Part shown: piece after piece, positions 10,808 to 18,944 of the stretch
Numbering within the stretch: position 1 is the stretch's first letter
How the letters are laid out: every line of letters begins with the position of its first letter
Notes under the pieces: generated by a model
Databases searched by the model: none
Told to the model about the DNA's origin: nothing
The model's input: the letters and a program-made list of their open reading frames with translations, nothing else
Origin: Leifsonia sp. AK011
GTDB lineage: Bacteria > Actinomycetota > Actinomycetes > Actinomycetales > Microbacteriaceae
Reading direction: 5' to 3'
Length of the DNA stretch: 64,000 nt
Assembly: GCF_013410945.1 (NCBI RefSeq)
Contig: NZ_JACCCH010000001.1
Coordinates: 1,426,001-1,490,000, forward strand
Made by a program: the position numbers and the translations under genes

Positions 10808-11008
10808 GGGCGAGGCTCCAGTCGTCGGTTGCCGGTGGGTCAATCGGCGGCAGATGTGTTCTCACAGAGTACCCGGTGAGAGCTGGGCGCCAGCAAAATG
10901 GGCACACGCGACACGGCGACCCCTGGGCGGTTCACGCCGTCAATCGCTTGGGTGCATCATGGGTGGTGATCGACCGAGTGACCGGTCGGCAACGAGGGGA
11001 GACAGCCC

Positions 11009-12211
11009 GTGATCCTTGCCTTCGGCATCGTGCTGCTCGCGGCCATCCTCATCTCGGGGATCGCCCACCGAACCGTGTTGTCGACGGCGGTGCTCTTCCT
11101 CGTGGCAGGCTTTGTACTCGGGCAGGGCATGGTCGGCGTGATCGGTCTCGAGGCCGGCGACCCCCAAGTGAGTGAACTGTCGCAGATCGCCCTGTTTGTG
11201 GTCCTCTTCACCGACGGTCAGCGACTCGGCATCCGTGATCTAGCACGAGCATGGCGGCTGCCCGGTCGCGCTCTCCTGCTCGGGATGCCGCTCACGTTCG
11301 TCATCACTGCCGTGCTGGGGGTCTGGCTCCTGGGTCTGCCTTGGCTGGAGGCCCTGCTCGTTGCCGCAGTTCTTGCTCCCACCGACCCTGTCTTCGCCTC
11401 GGCGATCGTCGGTCGGACGGAGATTCCGGCGCGCATCCGTGGGCTGCTCAACGTCGAGTCGGGACTCAATGACGGACTCGCGCTCCCTGTTGTGCTCGTC
11501 CTCATTGCGGCGGTCGGTGGTCCGGAGGTGGAGCCGCTGGTTCTCACGCTCGAGCTCGTCGGAGGCGTAGTGCTTGGGGTCGCAGTGCCCCTGCTGGTGT
11601 CCTGGATGCTGCGCATCCGCTTCCTCGCCGCGACGCCGCTGTATGCATCGCTCGGACCTGTGGCCATCGCGATCATCATCTACGGTGTCGCCACTCTCAC
11701 GGGAGCCAACCTCTACCTGGCGGCGTTCTCCGCGGGAATCACCCTCGCCAGCGCGGCTCCAGACATGCGTGACGCCTTCATCGAGTACGGCGAGTACATC
11801 GCGGAGATCGTCAAGCTCCTGGCGATCTTCGTGTTCGGCGCGCTGATCTCGCCCGCTCTTCTCGGCGATGTTCCGATCCTCGGGTACGTCTTCGCGGTAC
11901 TGGTTCTCGTGATCGCGCGGCCGGTGGCAGTCGAAGTCGCCCTAATCGGCAGCAAGCTACCGTGGGAGGAACGGGCCACCGCGGCGTGGTTCGGCCCGAA
12001 GGGGTTCGCCTCCGTCCTCTACGGGCTTCTTGTGCTCGAGAGTGGCAATCCTGACGCCGACTATCTCTTCCACATCATCGTGGTCGCTATCTCACTGTCG
12101 ATCGTCGCGCACTCCTCGACGGATGTGCCGATCGCCGGGTACTTCGCTCGGCTCGAACGGGAGGACGCAGACCGCACCCCGGATCGCGTCAGCGGGGTCG
12201 AATCCCGCTAG
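11009..12211 (+). CDS. CPA1-type cation:proton antiporter
   Basis: A 400-residue protein with about 12 membrane helices and the CPA1 signatures APTDPVFASAIVG and ESGLNDGLALP, which carry the ion-coupling acidic residues. It probably exchanges Na+ (or K+) for H+. GTG 11009 is preceded by GGGGAGA at a good distance. It lies between a divergent DedA gene and a convergent DUF368 gene whose stop overlaps its own by 4 nt. No regulatory domain is present at the C-terminus. Confidence 0.88.
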   Translation: MILAFGIVLLAAILISGIAHRTVLSTAVLFLVAGFVLGQGMVGVIGLEAGDPQVSELSQIALFVVLFTDGQRLGIRDLARAWRLPGRALLLGMPLTFVITAVLGVWLLGLPWLEALLVAAVLAPTDPVFASAIVGRTEIPARIRGLLNVESGLNDGLALPVVLVLIAAVGGPEVEPLVLTLELVGGVVLGVAVPLLVSWMLRIRFLAATPLYASLGPVAIAIIIYGVATLTGANLYLAAFSAGITLASAAPDMRDAFIEYGEYIAEIVKLLAIFVFGALISPALLGDVPILGYVFAVLVLVIARPVAVEVALIGSKLPWEERATAAWFGPKGFASVLYGLLVLESGNPDADYLFHIIVVAISLSIVAHSSTDVPIAGYFARLEREDADRTPDRVSGVESR

Positions 12212-13182
12212 GTGTGGGTCTCCTCGTCGGCGTCCCAACCATCGGGAACGGGATCGCTCACGACATCGGCGTTCATGAGCCGGCGTCTCACAAGCAGAGA
12301 TTCGAGACCGATGATGGCGAGGACAACGACGGCACCGATCGCGAAGAGCCCGACAGCGGCGAGTGCGTCGTCGCCAGGCGGTCGGAGTTCGCTGTCGGCG
12401 CTCTGCCATGGCCACAGGGCGCGGAGCGAGCCGAGCATGAGCCCCGTGATCACGACAAGGGTGAGTCGGCGTTGGTTCGCCAGAAGCCATTGCAGCGCAG
12501 AGACGAAGAGACCAAGGCCGATGATCGCCCCCAGCGCGAATGCCCCGAGGTAGGCCAAGTTCCTGTCGTTGACCGCGGCGAGCGTCGGGGCGTACATGCC
12601 CACGGTGAGGAGCAGGTAAGAGCCGGAGACCCCGGGCAGCACGAGGGCACACACGGCGAAAGCGGCGGCGAGCGCGACGATCGGAAGCGAGGGGTCGGCA
12701 TCAGCCGCTGGGGGGAGCCCGGTGAGAATGAACGCGGCGACCGCGGCGGCCAGAGCAATGGCCGCCTCGTGGGGACGCCACGCTCCGCCCACCATGCGAA
12801 TCGGTACGATGAGGGATGCGGCGATCAGCCCGGCGAAGACGGCGCGGGTGGCCACCGGCTGCTCCTCGAGGAGAGGGGCCAATAGGCGAGCTCCGACGAC
12901 GATCGCCACGAGCATCCCCACACCAACCGGGAGCAGTACACCCCATCGGACAGATCGGAAGTGTGCGGCCGCACGGGACACGCCCCTCCCGCGGGTACCG
13001 TCGCCGATAAGTCGGGCGATCCCTCGCGCGAGATGCCCAGCGCCGTCGATCAGGGTGTCGTAGACGCCGACGATGAGGGCGATCGTGCCGCCGCTGACAC
13101 CGGGCACGATCTCGGCGGCGCCGATCAGGCCGCCGCGAACGAGGTCGAGGGTGGGGCGAACGAACGAGGCGACAGAAGGCAT
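12208..13182 (-). CDS. DUF368 membrane protein (PopT-type polyprenyl-phosphate translocase family)
   Basis: A 324-residue polytopic protein with the duplicated family motif: AEIVPGVSGGTIALI near residue 25 and LPGVSGSYLLLTVGMY in the second half, matching the internal inverted repeat of DUF368. Members were reported to translocate undecaprenyl phosphate, with strongest phenotypes at alkaline pH. The start at ATG 13182 gives the usual family N-terminus. Its neighbour is a Na+/H+ antiporter and the DedA gene lies 2 kb away. Confidence 0.9.
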   Translation of the reverse strand: MPSVASFVRPTLDLVRGGLIGAAEIVPGVSGGTIALIVGVYDTLIDGAGHLARGIARLIGDGTRGRGVSRAAAHFRSVRWGVLLPVGVGMLVAIVVGARLLAPLLEEQPVATRAVFAGLIAASLIVPIRMVGGAWRPHEAAIALAAAVAAFILTGLPPAADADPSLPIVALAAAFAVCALVLPGVSGSYLLLTVGMYAPTLAAVNDRNLAYLGAFALGAIIGLGLFVSALQWLLANQRRLTLVVITGLMLGSLRALWPWQSADSELRPPGDDALAAVGLFAIGAVVVLAIIGLESLLVRRRLMNADVVSDPVPDGWDADEETHT

Positions 13183-13357
13183 TCGGACTCCAGATCGAGG
13201 GCGCGGCGGCCCGGGGAGGGGTTCGGATGGATTTCGTCGAGGGTACTCGGTGCGGCTGGGCTGGGGCTGGGATGCTCGACGGATGCTCGGGGCGCGAGAC
13301 TGCAGTTGTGGCTAGTGGTCGCGGGGGTTTGCGGGAGGAAGCGCGTAGTCGCGCGGT

Positions 13358-13382
13358 GGTGCGGAAGGCGGGACTTGAACCC
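13358..13382 (-). repeat. 25-nt duplicate of the tRNA-Leu 3' end
   Basis: Identical to 13506-13530, which is the T-arm and acceptor 3' strand of tRNA-Leu(UAG). This distal copy is followed on its strand by bases completing an encoded CCA, whereas the functional copy reads CCG. The rest of a tRNA is absent: the 5' half of the T stem cannot pair. It looks like an attachment-site duplication rather than a second tRNA. Confidence 0.88.
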
Positions 13383-13395
13383 TCCCCACCCAGCC

Positions 13396-13423
13396 GCCGC
13401 CACAGCGCTTCGCGCTGCGTCGG
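13396..13423 (-). repeat. 28-nt hairpin motif, copy 1 (tRNA-Leu element)
   Basis: On the minus strand: CCGACGC, stem AGCGC, loop GAA, stem GCGCT, then GTGGCGGC. The copy behind tmRNA (35685-35712) has identical flanks but stem GTTGC/GCAAC, so the stem changes are compensatory. Confidence 0.8.
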
Positions 13424-13507
13424 ACTGCGGGGTGGGGGCCCCGAGACGGTTCGCGCCCGCCGTCAGAACTGAATGCCACCGTGCCCTGTGGGCGCGCTGT
13501 CATTCGG

Positions 13508-13589
13508 TGCGGAAGGCGGGACTTGAACCCGCACGCCCTAGAGCACAGGAACCTAAATCCTGCGTGTCTGCCAATTTCACCACTCCCGC
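13508..13589 (-). tRNA. tRNA-Leu (anticodon UAG)
   Basis: An 82-nt tRNA. Acceptor stem GCGGGAG pairs with CTTCCGC (one G-U). The anticodon stem CAGGA/TCCTG encloses loop TTTAGGT, giving anticodon UAG. There is a long variable arm and T-arm GCGGG/CCCGC with loop TTCAAGT. CCA is not encoded (next bases CCG). The 3' end is duplicated 148 nt downstream. Confidence 0.95.
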
Positions 13590-13624
13590 TGGCCGAACCA
13601 GCTTAAGGCGTAGGCTGCTGTGCC

Positions 13625-13822
13625 ATGAGCACCGTCGAGCGAGCGAGCGCAGTCGTTGCCGACCACTTCGACCGCCGCTGGCTCGTCTGGGTCGTCGGAA
13701 TCGTCGCCCTCCTGATCGGTTTGATCGTCGGATACGCGCTCCCGTCCGGCGCAGCGGGCTTCGGTGCGAGCGCCAGCCTGAACGGTGTCGGCAGCAGCGA
13801 GATCCGCCAGGGTGGCCGCTAG
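13625..13822 (+). CDS. Small single-pass membrane protein, unknown function
   Basis: A 65-residue protein with a charged N-terminus (VERASAVVADHFDRRW), one membrane helix at about residues 20-41 and a Gly/Ser/Ala-rich tail. I do not recognise a family. Support for its reality is TAGGCT (13611-13616) 8 nt before the ATG and its position just upstream of tadA; it could belong to the pilus locus, but nothing in the sequence shows this. Confidence 0.55.
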   Translation: MSTVERASAVVADHFDRRWLVWVVGIVALLIGLIVGYALPSGAAGFGASASLNGVGSSEIRQGGR

Positions 13823-13879
13823 CACCACGCCTGTGGACAGGCACGCGGCATCCGATTGCGGCTGTCACACACTGTGGGC

Positions 13880-15103
13880 ATGCCCACTGCGCACCACCTG
13901 ATCGCCGAGCGAGTTCGCGAGCGAGTGCGCCGCGACGGGGTGCTCCTCGACCATCAACTCGCCACGGACTACGTGCGCGAGGAGGTGCGCAGGTACACCG
14001 AACGTGCGCTCGGCGGAGCGGGACCCCTCCTCGCCGACGAGGCGCTCGCCGAGCGCGAGATCGTCGCGAGCCTCACGGGTCTCGGCGTGCTCCAACCGCT
14101 GATCGACGATCCCGACATCGAGGAGATCTGGATCAACTCGCCGGGTGCCGTGTTCGTCGCACGCGGGGGAGTGGCCGAGCTCACCGGCATCCGCCTGCCC
14201 GAGCACGGCACGCGTGACCTCGTCGAACGGATGCTCGCCAGCACCGGTCGCAGGGTTGACCTGAGCTCGCCCTTCGTCGACGCGTCGCTGCCCGACGGGT
14301 CGCGGCTACACGTCGTGATCCCGGATGTCACGAGGCGCGACTGGGCCGTCAACATCCGCAAGTTCAATCGAGGCGTGCGTGATCTCGGCGCTCTCGTCGC
14401 GCTTGCCTCGATCACGCAGCAGGCGGCAGAGTTCCTGCGGATGTGCGTGCTCGCGGGCCTCACGATCCTCGTGTCCGGGGCGACACAGAGCGGCAAGACG
14501 ACCATGCTGAACGCGCTGCTTGCCGCGGCACGACCGACCGAGCGCGTGATCACCGTGGAGGAGACGTTCGAGCTTTCTGTCGCCGGGCGTGACTGGGTGG
14601 CACTTCAATGCCGCCAACCCAGCCTTGAAGGAACGGGCGAAATAACGCTGCGCAGGCTCATCAAGGAATCACTGCGCATGCGGCCCGACCGCCTCGTCGT
14701 CGGCGAGGTGCGCGAGGCCGAAGCCCTCGACCTGCTTATCGCGCTCAACTCGGGCCTACCTGGAATGTCGAGCATCCACGCCAACAGCGCGCGGGATGCC
14801 CTCGCCAAACTTGGCACGCTGCCCCTGCTCGCCGGGCGGAACATCGACGCTGGCTTTGTCGTGCCCGCGGTCGCGTCGACCATCGACATGGTCGTGCATT
14901 GCCGGCTCGAGCGTGGTGGTCGTCGTCGAGTGGTTGAGATTGCTGCGCCGACGGGTGTGGTGCGTGGTGGCGTGGCGGAGGTGGAGCGCGTATTCGCGAC
15001 GCACGGGGATCGGCTGGAGGCGACCGGCATCCATCCCACCCGGCTGTCGAAGTTCGGGGCGTCCGGCTTCGACCCGGCGTCCGTGCTGGGGAGGCCGCGG
15101 TGA
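13880..15103 (+). CDS. tadA: TadA/CpaF-type pilus assembly ATPase
   Basis: A 407-residue type II/IV secretion ATPase: an N-terminal helical domain with IEEIWINSPG, Walker A GATQSGKTT near 14480-14505, Walker B LVVGEVREAEALDLL and the downstream SSIHANS histidine box. It powers assembly of Flp/Tad pili at the inner face of the membrane. ATG 13880 is chosen; an in-frame TTG at 13856 is less likely. The stop overlaps the tadB GTG start (GTGA). Confidence 0.93.
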   Translation: MPTAHHLIAERVRERVRRDGVLLDHQLATDYVREEVRRYTERALGGAGPLLADEALAEREIVASLTGLGVLQPLIDDPDIEEIWINSPGAVFVARGGVAELTGIRLPEHGTRDLVERMLASTGRRVDLSSPFVDASLPDGSRLHVVIPDVTRRDWAVNIRKFNRGVRDLGALVALASITQQAAEFLRMCVLAGLTILVSGATQSGKTTMLNALLAAARPTERVITVEETFELSVAGRDWVALQCRQPSLEGTGEITLRRLIKESLRMRPDRLVVGEVREAEALDLLIALNSGLPGMSSIHANSARDALAKLGTLPLLAGRNIDAGFVVPAVASTIDMVVHCRLERGGRRRVVEIAAPTGVVRGGVAEVERVFATHGDRLEATGIHPTRLSKFGASGFDPASVLGRPR

Positions 15104-15954
15104 GCGTCGTTCTCGGCTTGACACTCGCCGCGGGGCTCCTGCTGGTTGCGTCGCCGTGGCTGTGGCCGAGACATTCGCATTCGGCACCGCGACAGCCCAA
15201 CCTGCTCAGACAGCGGCTGAATCAAGCCGGCCTTCCCGGTGTGAGCGTAGGCGTGGTCACGGCCGTGTGCGGCACTCTCGCACTGGTCGCGGGCGCGGCC
15301 GCACAGGCGCTGATTGGAGTGGTGCCGCTGTCGCTCGCCCTGGCAGGCGTTGCTGGACTCGCCCCGCTCGCGGTGATCGGTTCGCGGGCCAGAGCTCGCC
15401 GTCGTGCGAGCCGGGCGGTGTGGCCGGACGTCGTTGACCTGCTCGTCTCGGCAGTGCGGTCGGGGCTCGCGCTGCCGGAGGCCCTGGCATCCCTCGCGTC
15501 GTCTGGGCCGGACGATACGCGTGTGGCTTTCGTGGAGTTCGCTGCCCGCTACCGATCGACGGGCAGTTTCTCGCTCGCCGCCGACGAACTCAGGCATCGC
15601 CTCGCCGATCCGGTGGCCGACCGCCTCGTCGAGACCCTGCGGATGGCCCGCGAGGTGGGCGGCGCCGAGCTGCCGGGCATCCTGCGCGATCTGGGCACGC
15701 AGCTTCGACGGGAGGCCGCGATCCGCTCCGAGGTCGAGGGCCGCCAATCGTGGGTCGTGAATGCGGCGCGACTCGGCGTCGCCGCGCCGTGGGTCGTCCT
15801 GCTGCTGCTGGCTACGCGCCCCGAGGCGGCCACGGCCTACAACTCCCCACAAGGTGTGGCCCTCGTCGTTGGCGGCATGCTCGTCTCGACCATCGCGTAC
15901 CGCCTCATGTTGCGGGTCGGCAGGCTCCCAGAGGAGCGGCGGTGGTTCGCGTGA
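15100..15954 (+). CDS. tadB: TadB-like pilus assembly membrane protein
   Basis: A 284-residue type II secretion F domain protein with N-terminal membrane helices (about 1-20 and 50-90), a cytoplasmic segment starting ARRRASRAVWPDVVDLLVSAV and C-terminal helices. It is translationally coupled to tadA and to tadC by 4-nt GTGA overlaps at both ends. It forms the inner-membrane platform of the Tad apparatus with TadC. Confidence 0.9.
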   Translation: MSVVLGLTLAAGLLLVASPWLWPRHSHSAPRQPNLLRQRLNQAGLPGVSVGVVTAVCGTLALVAGAAAQALIGVVPLSLALAGVAGLAPLAVIGSRARARRRASRAVWPDVVDLLVSAVRSGLALPEALASLASSGPDDTRVAFVEFAARYRSTGSFSLAADELRHRLADPVADRLVETLRMAREVGGAELPGILRDLGTQLRREAAIRSEVEGRQSWVVNAARLGVAAPWVVLLLLATRPEAATAYNSPQGVALVVGGMLVSTIAYRLMLRVGRLPEERRWFA

Positions 15955-16880
15955 CGGATTCATCGTGGTGGGCGATCATCACGGGCACCACACTGGGCCT
16001 CGGGCTCTGGAGCCTCGCGAGCCTCATCCCCAAGCTCGCCCAGCCGCGGTTCGCGCGCCGTATCGCTCCCTACCTTCAGGATGTCTCGCAGGGAGCCCGC
16101 GACATGCTGCAACCACCGTCGCCCGGGCCGGCTCCCGCGCTGGCGCTGCTGGTGCGCCCCGTGTTCGATCCACTTCGTCGCGCGCTCGGGGCGCTGCTGG
16201 GGAACGTCGAGGTCATCGAGCGTCGACTCCGCCAAGCAGGCTCCGGGACAACAATCGAGGCTTATCGAGGGCAGCAGGCTCTCGCGGTGATCGTCGGTCT
16301 CGCAGCTGGTTCTCTCGGTGCTGCTGTCGCCGGAGCTGCGGGTCCCGCTGCGCAGGTCGTGCTCGTCGCCACCGGCGCAATCGCGGGAGTCCTGACGCGG
16401 GATGCCCTCCTCCAGCGCGCGGCGAAGCGCCGACTCGCACGGCTCACGGAGGAGCTTCCCGTCGTGCTCGAGTTCCTCGCGCTCAGCCTCTCGGCAGGCG
16501 AGGGCATCCTCGACGCCCTTCGGAGGGTCGCGCGAGCGGGGTCCGGCGAGTTGGCGGCGGAGTTCTCGGGTGTGCTTGCGACAGCGGCTACTGGCATCCC
16601 GCTCTCCGAGGCTCTCACTCGGCTGGCCCACGACCTGGACCTGCCGCCCCTCACGCGCTGTGCCGAGCAGGTCATCGCGGCGCTGGACCGAGGCACTCCG
16701 CTGGGCGAGGTCCTCCGAGCCCAGGCGCAGGACGCACGGGATGACGCCCGCCGCCAGCTCCTCGAATCCGCGGGCCGCAAGGAGATCGCGATGCTCTTCC
16801 CGTTGGTGTTCGGGGTGCTCCCTGTGACGATCGCGTTTGCGGTCTTCCCGGGGATCTTCGTGCTCCAGATTGGACTGTAG
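15951..16880 (+). CDS. tadC: TadC-like pilus assembly membrane protein
   Basis: A 309-residue second F-domain platform protein with LTEELPVVLEFLALSLSAGEGILDALRRV and C-terminal hydrophobic helices (FPLVFGVLPVTIAF). GTG 15951 overlaps the tadB stop. An in-frame GTG at 15942 is an alternative. The usual next genes (flp, tadE) are absent here and occur 8 kb further on; a toxin-antitoxin pair follows directly instead. Confidence 0.9.
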   Translation: MTDSSWWAIITGTTLGLGLWSLASLIPKLAQPRFARRIAPYLQDVSQGARDMLQPPSPGPAPALALLVRPVFDPLRRALGALLGNVEVIERRLRQAGSGTTIEAYRGQQALAVIVGLAAGSLGAAVAGAAGPAAQVVLVATGAIAGVLTRDALLQRAAKRRLARLTEELPVVLEFLALSLSAGEGILDALRRVARAGSGELAAEFSGVLATAATGIPLSEALTRLAHDLDLPPLTRCAEQVIAALDRGTPLGEVLRAQAQDARDDARRQLLESAGRKEIAMLFPLVFGVLPVTIAFAVFPGIFVLQIGL

Positions 16881-16881
16881 T

Positions 16882-16896
16882 GCTAGCATTGCTAGC
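16882..16896. promoter_or_regulatory. 15-nt perfect palindrome upstream of fitA
   Basis: GCTAGCA and TGCTAGC flank a single central base, immediately after the tadC stop and 10 nt before the fitA start, partly adjoining the GGGAGGA ribosome binding site. The position fits an autoregulatory operator for a ribbon-helix-helix antitoxin. Confidence 0.55.
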
Positions 16897-16906
16897 GGGA
16901 GGAAAC

Positions 16907-17134
16907 GTGGCAGCGATCACCGTGAGAAATCTGGATGACGACGTTCAACGCCGCCTCAAGCAGCGTGCCGCAGTGAACAACCGCTCGATGGAGGCAGAAG
17001 CGCGGGCTATCTTGAGCGCAGCAGTGGCGCCGGCGTCCTTTGTCGATTCCTGGCTGGCGCTGTCGTCGGAGTTTCGCGGCGTCGAGCTTGAGCTGGACGA
17101 GCGAACTCCTTCGCGTGAACTCGATCTGTCGTGA
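16907..17134 (+). CDS. FitA-like ribbon-helix-helix antitoxin
   Basis: A 75-residue protein starting MAAITVRNLDDDVQRRLKQRAAVNNRSMEAEARAIL (shown in the family as an Arc-like strand then helix-turn-helix; only the pattern is relied on). The first 40 residues bind DNA and the C-terminal segment likely wraps the toxin. GTG 16907 has GGGAGGA just upstream. The stop overlaps the toxin start by 4 nt (GTGA). Confidence 0.88.
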   Translation: MAAITVRNLDDDVQRRLKQRAAVNNRSMEAEARAILSAAVAPASFVDSWLALSSEFRGVELELDERTPSRELDLS

Positions 17135-17547
17135 TCGTCCTCGACACCAATGTGCTCTCCGAGCCCCTTCGAGCCGCACCCAACCCTGCAGTCATGAACT
17201 GGCTGGCGGTCAACCCCGTCGCGATAGTGACCGCCATATCGGTCGGCGAAGTGCTCAGTGGTGTGGCCCGAATGCCGGACGGAAACCGTAAGGCACGCCT
17301 CGCGCTCGCCATTGACGCGGCCATCGCGCACGCCGATGTGCTGCCGTATGACGCTGAGGCCGCTCGGGTCTTCGGGGACGTACACAGCTCCCGTCGGCTG
17401 ATGGGTCGCCCGCTCTCCGTGGAGGACGGGATGATCGCCGCGATCTGCATTTCGCGCAACGCGACGCTTGCCACCCGCAACGTCAAGGATTTCGTCGGGC
17501 TCGATCTTGAACTGGTGAACCCTTGGGGCGACGACCGCGAAGCGTAG
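17131..17547 (+). CDS. FitB/VapC-type PIN-domain toxin
   Basis: A 138-residue PIN nuclease beginning MIVLDTNVLSEPLR. The expected acidic metal ligands are present: D5, E40, D99 and D120. Family members cleave RNA, often tRNA or rRNA, when freed from antitoxin. It is coupled to the antitoxin gene. The pair marks the left boundary of the segment separating the two halves of the tad locus. It converges with the lipase-like gene. Confidence 0.9.
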   Translation: MIVLDTNVLSEPLRAAPNPAVMNWLAVNPVAIVTAISVGEVLSGVARMPDGNRKARLALAIDAAIAHADVLPYDAEAARVFGDVHSSRRLMGRPLSVEDGMIAAICISRNATLATRNVKDFVGLDLELVNPWGDDREA

Positions 17548-17558
17548 CGTTGGCACAT

Positions 17559-18476
17559 CTACGCGGTGGCCTCCACGATTGCCGCCGCCACAACCTCCAG
17601 CACCTCCGGGTCCCACGTGAGCGCTGTGTTCCAATCCGCGCCGATCGCGTTGGAGGTGAAGATGCTGTGGGTGCGCTTGAAGCTGTGCGTAGCGCGGTGG
17701 GGGAGCACGGCATCCGATACGCCGGTTGCGAGGGCGCTGGACTCGGAGACGAAACCGTCGTGCGGCCAGTACTTGGAATCTCCGTCCGCGCTGAAGTAGG
17801 TCGCGCCGAGGAGCGTCACCGGTATGCCGTCGAGCACTCCGGCCTGCGCTTCGTTCCAGCCACCCTCGCCCATGAGGTAGCGCGTCGTCACCTGCTGGGC
17901 CGCACCGACAGGGAGGGTCTCGGCGCGCTTCTTGAACTCGGTCACGACCATCTCGGTGAAAGCGTCGGCCGCGCAGTCGGCGAGCGTGGCATCCCCGATC
18001 ACGAAGTCGCCCACGAGCGAACCGGCCCATGGGGTGCCGAGGGTGGTGAGTGACAGCACCCGCACGGGGGAGTCCGTCGACTTCAGCACGCGGATCGCGG
18101 CGCGCGAGAACAGGCCGCCCATCGAGTGCGCGACGAGGTGAACGGCCGAAACGCCGTACTCGGAGTGCAGGTAGCCGAGGAACCGCGCGAGATGCTCGCC
18201 CGCCAGGTCGATGTCGCCGGTCGAGTTGACGGTCATGATGTCGGGCAGGGTCACGGGCATCCCGCCGAAGGCTCCGAAACCGCCCTGCTCGATGACGGGC
18301 CCGCGCGCGTTCATGGCGGGGGACGTGTACACAGCGTGACCGCGGGCGAGAAGGAACTCGCGCAGGGCGGTGTCGGTGTTGCCCGCCGCGAGGCCGGTCG
18401 CACAGGCCTGTGTTGGCGTCGTGAATGGACTGACCGCGTCCCCACCGGAGACGATCACCACTGCCGTTGAAGTCAT
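17559..18476 (-). CDS. Lipase/esterase-like alpha/beta hydrolase
   Basis: A 305-residue protein. The nucleophile elbow is AHSMGG with Ser118, in a context (VSAVHLVAHSMGGLFSRAA) typical of triacylglycerol-lipase-like hydrolases; a late His (ATHSFKRTHS) could complete the triad. ATG 18476 follows GGGGA. The frame extends to 18656 but that part has no support. No signal peptide is evident, so it is probably cytoplasmic. Substrate unknown. Confidence 0.78.
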   Translation of the reverse strand: MTSTAVVIVSGGDAVSPFTTPTQACATGLAAGNTDTALREFLLARGHAVYTSPAMNARGPVIEQGGFGAFGGMPVTLPDIMTVNSTGDIDLAGEHLARFLGYLHSEYGVSAVHLVAHSMGGLFSRAAIRVLKSTDSPVRVLSLTTLGTPWAGSLVGDFVIGDATLADCAADAFTEMVVTEFKKRAETLPVGAAQQVTTRYLMGEGGWNEAQAGVLDGIPVTLLGATYFSADGDSKYWPHDGFVSESSALATGVSDAVLPHRATHSFKRTHSIFTSNAIGADWNTALTWDPEVLEVVAAAIVEATA

Positions 18477-18555
18477 GCGCGTTCCCCTGTCATCGTGCCA
18501 ACGACGACACACTAGCGCCGCTAGGCTAACGAGTCCGCCATACGAGAGGACCACC

Positions 18556-18939
18556 ATGTCGCGTCGCCTGATCAGCTCCGGTTCACCCTTCGAGGAGACC
18601 ATCGGATACTCCCGAGCCGTCGTTGACGGCGACTGGGTCTTCGTCTCGGGAACCACCGGATACGACTACGCCACCATGACGATGTCCGAGGATGTCGCGG
18701 AGCAGGCCGCGCAGTGCCTCCGCAACATCGGGGCTGCACTGGCCGACGCCGGCGCAACCTTCGCGGACGTCGTTCGTGTGCACTACCTGCTGCCCGACGG
18801 CAACGACTTCGAGGCCTGCTGGCCGGCACTCCGCGAGGTCTTCGGCGACGTTCGACCCGCCGCGACCATGATGCAGGTTCCCCTCATGGACCCGGCAATG
18901 AAGATCGAGATCGAGGTCACGGCGCGAATCCAGGGCTGA
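18556..18939 (+). CDS. RidA/YjgF-family protein
   Basis: A 127-residue protein of the RidA superfamily (DGDWVFVSGTTGYD, QCLRNIGAALADAGATFADVVRVHYLL, then RPAATMMQV). RidA proteins deaminate reactive enamine/imine intermediates; this subgroup often lacks proven activity. GAGAGGA precedes ATG 18556, and TAGGCT (18523-18528) gives a short conventional leader. It converges on the glycosyltransferase gene with a 5-nt gap. Confidence 0.88.
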   Translation: MSRRLISSGSPFEETIGYSRAVVDGDWVFVSGTTGYDYATMTMSEDVAEQAAQCLRNIGAALADAGATFADVVRVHYLLPDGNDFEACWPALREVFGDVRPAATMMQVPLMDPAMKIEIEVTARIQG

Positions 18940-18944
18940 TCAGT

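Larger units (their letters stand above)
13183..13507. other. 325-nt gap between DUF368 and tRNA-Leu genes: no gene; holds an element bounded by a tRNA 3'-end duplicate
   Basis: No convincing coding frame. On the complementary strand, reading away from tRNA-Leu, it holds a CGCCCACAGGGC block (13483-13494), a hairpin motif (13396-13423) and then a second copy of the tRNA 3' end (13358-13382). The remainder (13183-13357) shows nothing recognisable. Confidence 0.75.

Noticed and set aside
13358-13450. A second tRNA-Leu downstream of the first
   Set aside because: Only the 3' 25 nt match. The 5' T-stem, anticodon arm and acceptor 5' strand are missing.
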